This document shows positions 59,888-64,000 of a DNA stretch of 64,000 nucleotides, piece after piece. The stretch is from Aminithiophilus ramosus (GTDB lineage: Bacteria > Synergistota > Synergistia > Synergistales > Aminithiophilaceae). The DNA lies in assembly GCF_018069705.1 (NCBI RefSeq), contig NZ_CP072943.1:1229260-1293259 (forward strand). Reading direction: 5' to 3'. The stretch's first letter is position 1. Every line of letters begins with the position of its first letter. The notes under the pieces were generated by a model. The model worked only from the letters and a program-made list of their open reading frames with translations, made no database searches and was not told the DNA's origin. The position numbers and the translations under genes were made by a program.

Positions 59888-60540
59888 TCCTCCTCGAATT
59901 CGACCTTCCTCTTCCTCGGACCAAGGGACAAGGTCCCTCTGTGGCGGCCCGTCTTCCCTCCCGTTCCGTGCTGGAAGTCAAGGGTCCCTCTGGGGTGGGC
60001 AAGTCGACGCTCCTGCGTCTCATCGCCCGCCTGACGCCCCGCCCGGGAGGAACGCTCCGCTTCCGCGGAACCGACGCCTCGGCTCTTGCGGCCCCGATCT
60101 GGAGGCGGGAAGTCCAATATCTCCATCAGCAGCCCGTTCTCATCGCCGGAACCGTCGAGGAGAACCTGCTCCTTCCCTGGACCCTGGCCGCCTACGGCCA
60201 GAAGCCCCGGCCCGACAGAGGGACTCTCGTCGACACGCTCGGGACGCTGGACCTCGACGCGAAACTCCTCGAACGGGACGGGCGCCTCCTCTCGGGAGGC
60301 GAGAAAAGCCGCGTCGCCCTTGCCCGGAGCTTTCTCGCCGACCCGACTCTCCTCCTGCTCGACGAGCCGACGGCCTCCCTCGACGAGGATAACCGCCGCC
60401 TTCTCCTCCTCGCTCTCCGCGACTGGCTCGACGGGGCCGACAGGGGCCTCGTTCTCGTCTCGCACCGCGATGACGGGGCCTTTTTCGACCAGGGCATGAC
60501 CCTCGACATGACAGCCCTCCGGGAGGTTTTTCTTCCATGA
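59884..60540 (+). CDS. ABC transporter ATPase (FetA/YbbL-like)
   Basis: 218 residues: Walker A GPSGVGKST, Q-loop YLHQQPVLIAGTVEENLL, signature LSGGEKSRVALARSFL, Walker B LLLLDEPTASLD, H-loop VLVSHRDD. Paired with a FetB-type membrane protein, so presumably part of a FetAB-like exporter (iron homeostasis in E. coli). ATG overlaps the regulator stop (ATGA). Confidence 0.88.
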   Translation: MILLEFDLPLPRTKGQGPSVAARLPSRSVLEVKGPSGVGKSTLLRLIARLTPRPGGTLRFRGTDASALAAPIWRREVQYLHQQPVLIAGTVEENLLLPWTLAAYGQKPRPDRGTLVDTLGTLDLDAKLLERDGRLLSGGEKSRVALARSFLADPTLLLLDEPTASLDEDNRRLLLLALRDWLDGADRGLVLVSHRDDGAFFDQGMTLDMTALREVFLP

Positions 60541-61337
60541 GTGGCGCGCCGATCATCGGCAACGGCCAGCTCCTTCTCTCCCTGGCCCTCCTTGTTCTGC
60601 CGGGAGCCGTCTCGGCCCTTCTCGGACTGGGGCTGCTCCGGTCCCTCCTCTGGGGAGCCCTCCGGACTTTTCTTCAACTTTCCCTCATCGGTTACGTCCT
60701 GGGCTTTCTTTTCACCCTCGAAAGCCCCCTCGTCGTCGTCGCCGTCGTCACGGCCATGACGGCCATCGCCACGGAGGCGGCGATGGCACGAACCCCCTCG
60801 GCCAAACCCTTCCCCTACCTGATCTCCTTCGGCTCCCTCTGGGCCAGCACCTTTCTGGCCGGAACGCTCGTCCTCTTCGCCGTCATCGCCGCCGACCCCT
60901 GGTACAGCCCCAGAGTGGCCATTCCCATCTTCGGCATGATCCTCGGCAACGCCATGACGGGCATCTCCCTCGCCCTGGAACGCCTCTTCTCCTCCGTCCG
61001 AGAGGGCTGCGATTCCGTCGAGGCCCTTCTGGCCCTGGGAGCGACGCCCTGGGAATCGGTCAGGGACCGGGTGCGCCAGGCCATCGGAGCCGGCATGACG
61101 CCGACGATTCATTCCCTCATGGTCGTCGGACTCGTCAGCCTGCCGGGAATGATGACGGGCCAGATTCTGGGAGGCGCCGACCCCCTTCAGGCCGTCCGCT
61201 ACCAGATCGTCGTCATGTACATGATCTCGGCCGCCGTCGCCGTCGGGTGCCTCCTTCTGACCCTTTCGGGCTACAGGAGGCTCTTCACCGACGACGGAGC
61301 CCTCAAGGCCCACCTGAGAGAGAGCGCGAGGCCCTGA
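60537..61337 (+). CDS. FetB/YbbM-like ABC transporter permease (UPF0014)
   Basis: 266-residue membrane protein with about seven helices: RTFLQLSLIGYVLGFLF, PIFGMILGNAMTGISLALER, VEALLALGATPWESVRDRVR, MMTGQILGGADPLQAVRYQI. Works with the preceding ATPase; ATGA overlap. Co-expressed with the CdaR-type regulator, a link not obvious in other genomes. Confidence 0.88.
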   Translation: MSGAPIIGNGQLLLSLALLVLPGAVSALLGLGLLRSLLWGALRTFLQLSLIGYVLGFLFTLESPLVVVAVVTAMTAIATEAAMARTPSAKPFPYLISFGSLWASTFLAGTLVLFAVIAADPWYSPRVAIPIFGMILGNAMTGISLALERLFSSVREGCDSVEALLALGATPWESVRDRVRQAIGAGMTPTIHSLMVVGLVSLPGMMTGQILGGADPLQAVRYQIVVMYMISAAVAVGCLLLTLSGYRRLFTDDGALKAHLRESARP

Positions 61338-61449
61338 CTCTCTCGGCAGCGCTTCCCTCTGAGAACCGACTCCGGGGAAAGACTGTCCGAGACGCCTCCT
61401 TCCACCTCCTCCGGAGGAAAGAACGGTCCTCTTCTGCCCGAGGGGGCCC

Positions 61450-61488
61450 AAGCCGAAGAGCCGCCCCTGAGGGGCGGCTCTTCGGCTT
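61450..61488. terminator. Strong convergent terminator
   Basis: Perfect 18-bp stem (AAGCCGAAGAGCCGCCCC with complement, loop TGA) between fetB-like (plus) and saccharopine dehydrogenase-like (minus) genes. Confidence 0.88.
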
Positions 61489-61502
61489 CAGGGCATGACG
61501 AC

Positions 61503-62828
61503 TCAGCCCAGACGGTATTCCCGCTCCCGGAAGCGGACTCCCTCTTTTTCGAGAAGGGCCAGGGCGGGCTCGTAGACCTCGGGCAGGACCGGAGCCTGAA
61601 CGCCTCGGGCCGAGACGGCTCCCCTGAGGATCAGAAGGGCGCCGATGGCGGGCGGAATGCCCGTCGTCCTGGCGATGGACGTCTCTCCGTCGGGGATGCC
61701 GTAGTCGACCAGGGTCGAGCGGCGCTCGACGGCGGAACCGTCGGGGCAGTCGACGACATAACGGTGCTCCATCACGACGAGATCTCTCTCCCCAGGCGCG
61801 AAGACGAGCTTTTCGGCGTAGAGGAAGGAAACGATATCGCGCAGGCAGCCCCTCTCAAGCGGAAGAGGACGTTCGTCGAGAAGCCCCAGCCAGCGAAGCT
61901 TCATGAAAACGGCCGAGAAGGGCTTGATCCCCAGGAAGGCCTGGAGGGCTCGCTCAAGGTCCTCGTCGGCGCCGGCTCCGATGAGCTGCCGCGTCAGTCC
62001 GGCGAAGGAGAGACCCCGGAAATCGCGCTCGTCGAGATCGAAGAGGTGAAGGTCCTGCATGGCGCAGATCGTCTCCGACCATCCGGGGAAGCGGAGCGTC
62101 CCCCGGTAGACGGTCCTGACCTCGGCCATGTCGTAGAGCTCGATGTAGGGGAGAGAGTCGGCGTTGGCGTACTGCTCGAACCAGCCGCACCCCTCGATGT
62201 CGATGAGAGAGGCCTTGCGGAAGGTCTCCCCGTCGGGCCAGACGACGACCTGCCCGTCCTGAAGGACGCGGGCCTCCCTCTTGCTGGCGCCGATGAGGCC
62301 CGAAGGGGCCCAGGACAGCTTGTAGCCGAAGGGATTGTCGTCGGCCTCCCGTGCCGGCAGAGCGCCGCACCAGGAATGGAAGGACCGGACCCTTCCGCCG
62401 GAGCGGTGGATTTCGTGGATCGTCTTCGCGGCCGACATGTGATCGATTCCCGGATCGAGACCGAGCTCGCAGAGGAGAAGGAGGTCCTTCTCGCGGGCCT
62501 TTTTGTCGAGGGCCCTCATGTCGTCCTTGATGTAGGAGGGATTGACGTAGTGGATCCCCGCCTCGACGCAGGCCGCGGCGACGGGAGCCATCATGGCCGC
62601 GGGAAGGAGGTTGATCAGGACGTCGGGTTTCGTCTCCGCCAGAAGCGAGGGGAGGTCCGACGCCACGTTCCGAACCAGTCCCGTCCCCCGGGGATGACCC
62701 CGAAGGACGTGGTCGACGTTGGCCCCGTCAAGATCGGCGACGGTCACCCGGATTTCGGGCTCCCTGAGCAGGTAGTGGACGCAGGGGCCGGCGACGCGTC
62801 CGGCTCCCAGTACGAGAACGTGTTTCAC
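61503..62828 (-). CDS. Saccharopine-dehydrogenase-family protein
   Basis: 441 residues: Rossmann start VLVLGAGRVAGPCVHYLL, then PDVLINLLPAAMMAPVAAAC and ELGLDPGIDHMSAAKTIHEI with FHSWCGALPAREADDNPFGY, the saccharopine dehydrogenase (glutamate-forming)/LYS9-like fold. May act on lysine or a related diamino acid. ATG 62828. Separated by 66 bases from the upstream NhaC-type gene on the same strand, suggesting an uptake-plus-catabolism unit. Confidence 0.88.
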   Translation of the reverse strand: MKHVLVLGAGRVAGPCVHYLLREPEIRVTVADLDGANVDHVLRGHPRGTGLVRNVASDLPSLLAETKPDVLINLLPAAMMAPVAAACVEAGIHYVNPSYIKDDMRALDKKAREKDLLLLCELGLDPGIDHMSAAKTIHEIHRSGGRVRSFHSWCGALPAREADDNPFGYKLSWAPSGLIGASKREARVLQDGQVVVWPDGETFRKASLIDIEGCGWFEQYANADSLPYIELYDMAEVRTVYRGTLRFPGWSETICAMQDLHLFDLDERDFRGLSFAGLTRQLIGAGADEDLERALQAFLGIKPFSAVFMKLRWLGLLDERPLPLERGCLRDIVSFLYAEKLVFAPGERDLVVMEHRYVVDCPDGSAVERRSTLVDYGIPDGETSIARTTGIPPAIGALLILRGAVSARGVQAPVLPEVYEPALALLEKEGVRFREREYRLG

Positions 62829-62894
62829 TTTCGATACACCTTCCTTTTTGCCGGCGCGAGGTTCCCTCGCGCCGGCGGATCATTGCCGGACCGA

Positions 62895-64000
62895 TCAGGC
62901 CCTGGAGGCCCTGTGATCCGTCAGCTTCGCGCCCCAGATCCTGGAGAAGACGACGATCAAAAGCGCGACCAGCGCCAGCGCCAGAGCCAGGACGGCGGGA
63001 GAATGGATGAAACCGGCCGCGACATAGGAGACGAGGCTGGCCAGAGCCACCGTCATGGCGTAGGGAAGCTGAGTCTTGACGTGATCGATGTGGTCACAGG
63101 CGGCCCCCATGGAGGATAGCACCGTCGTGTCCGAAATGGGAGAGCAGTGATCGCCGAAGAGACCGCCGCTCAGCACGGCGCCGATGGAGGCGTAGAGGGG
63201 AGCGCCCAGGGCCTGCGACATGGGAATGGCGAGGGGGACGAGGATGGCGAAGGTCCCCCAGGAAGATCCCGTGGCGAAGGAGATGGCCGCTCCGGTGACG
63301 AAGAGGAGGGCCGGCACGGCCCAGGCGGGGACGTTCCCTTGGGCGAGAGCCACGATGTAGTTGGCCGTTCCCAGCGCCTTGCAGACCGAACCCAGGGCCC
63401 AGGAGAGGACGAGGATCATGAGGATGAAAACGATCTCCTTCGTTCCGTCCATGTACATCTTGAAGGCCTCGGCGCCCGTCTTGACCTTGTGACGGACCAT
63501 GAGGAACATGCAGGTCACGGCGCCCATGAAGTAGCCGAAGCAGAGGGCCGAGCGCAGCACGGGACCGGGAGCGGGCTTGAAGGGAAAGCCGTGGGGAATG
63601 AGCAGTCCGAAGATGCAGACGAAAAGGACGATGAGGGGAATGATCATCATCGAGGCGTTGGCCCTGTTGTCCCGGTCCTGATTGATCTCCACGGCGGGAC
63701 GGGCCGGCTTGGCGTCGGGCCAGAGAGGCTGGCCCGTCTCGAGGGTCCGTTTCTCGGCGCGGTACATGGCGCTGAACTCGAAGCCGAGGAGGGCGACGAG
63801 GGGGATCATGAAAAGGGTCCCAAGGGCGTAGAACTGGAAGGGAATGACCTTGACGAAGGCGGCGAACTCCGATTCGACGATGCCCAGGGGCTCGAACTCC
63901 TTCTTGATGAGGCCCATGATGTAGATGCCCCACCCGATGAAGGGAACGAGGATGCAGACGGGAGAGGCCGTGCTGTCCAGGAGCCAGGCCAGCTTCTCGC
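62895..64000 (-). CDS. NhaC-type Na+/H+ antiporter, partial (N-terminus beyond window)
   Basis: The visible C-terminal 368 codons include ATGSSWGTFAILVPLAIPMS and LSGGLFGDHCSPISDTTVLS, the NhaC signature in a variant form (GDHCSP). The frame is open through the right edge (EKLAWLLDSTASPVCILVPF upstream of the first visible ATG), so ATG 63917 is not the start. It differs from the nhaC at 28495-30012 and belongs to the subgroup that often sits with amino-acid catabolic genes. Confidence 0.92.
   Translation of the reverse strand, partial: EKLAWLLDSTASPVCILVPFIGWGIYIMGLIKKEFEPLGIVESEFAAFVKVIPFQFYALGTLFMIPLVALLGFEFSAMYRAEKRTLETGQPLWPDAKPARPAVEINQDRDNRANASMMIIPLIVLFVCIFGLLIPHGFPFKPAPGPVLRSALCFGYFMGAVTCMFLMVRHKVKTGAEAFKMYMDGTKEIVFILMILVLSWALGSVCKALGTANYIVALAQGNVPAWAVPALLFVTGAAISFATGSSWGTFAILVPLAIPMSQALGAPLYASIGAVLSGGLFGDHCSPISDTTVLSSMGAACDHIDHVKTQLPYAMTVALASLVSYVAAGFIHSPAVLALALALVALLIVVFSRIWGAKLTDHRASRA

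Noticed and set aside
1-64000. CRISPR arrays, rRNA genes, origin of replication
   Set aside because: No regularly spaced repeats, rRNA segments or DnaA-box cluster were seen on either strand.

Overview
The window looks like a chromosomal segment of a GC-rich, anaerobic, amino-acid-fermenting bacterium, most likely a member of the Synergistota (inference from gene content and GC, not from a search). The metabolic signature is amino-acid and peptide catabolism: a selenocysteine-containing GrdB with its GrdE partner, an ADP-forming acyl-CoA synthetase, an N-acyl-D-amino-acid deacylase/M20 peptidase/YfcC-carrier cluster, two NhaC-type antiporters and a C69 dipeptidase. A hybrid-cluster protein with the cysteine spacing of strict anaerobes points the same way.

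Layout. 1-4.1 kb: a Wsp-like chemosensory operon (CheW, CheR-TPR, CheW, MCP; minus strand, running off the left edge). 4.8-7.8 kb: a LysR regulator, then a broken enolase-superfamily gene abutting a broken VOC gene tail to tail, then a SagB-type nitroreductase. 8-12.6 kb: class II photolyase, M48 and YgjP-like metalloproteases, dienelactone hydrolase, methyltransferase. 12.6-18.7 kb: a graveyard of mobile DNA beside tRNA-Ala(GGC): IS3 and IS1380 remnants, two terminase small-subunit fragments, a remnant of a phage nuclease-like domain, a frameshifted nucleotidyltransferase, and two tandem HicAB toxin-antitoxin cassettes. A 20-bp direct repeat brackets this stretch. 19-23.5 kb: an SLH/SPOR/phosphodiester-glycosidase wall protein and feoA-feoB plus a tiny Cys-rich partner. 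23.7-30 kb: N-acyl amino-acid uptake and hydrolysis, NhaC. 30.2-36 kb: PpiC foldase and the ctsR-mcsA-mcsB-clpC stress operon with a readable CtsR-controlled promoter. 36-44.8 kb: plsY, acyl-CoA synthetase and a tightly overlapping polyphosphate operon (ppk, CHAD, phosphoesterase-HD fusion, ppx) preceded by a Pho-box-like repeat. 44.9-50.5 kb: HD phosphohydrolase, CorC-type transporter-like protein, and an Rrf2/Fe-S protein/hcp/cupin nitrosative-stress group. 50.6-64 kb: C69 dipeptidase, DUF2156 protein, an AT-rich radical SAM gene lying between a grdB 3' remnant and an intact grdB, grdB-grdE with a divergent CdaR-type regulator and FetAB transporter, a saccharopine-dehydrogenase-like enzyme, and a second NhaC running off the right edge.

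Genes are packed on long same-strand runs with many 1-4 base start/stop overlaps (ATGA or GTGA), which I used to choose several starts, including GTG starts. The observations I consider most worth following are the orphan selenoprotein grdBE locus, the grdB relic flanking a foreign radical SAM gene, the polyphosphate operon with an unusual phosphoesterase-HD fusion, and the duplicated terminase-fragment/HicAB modules.
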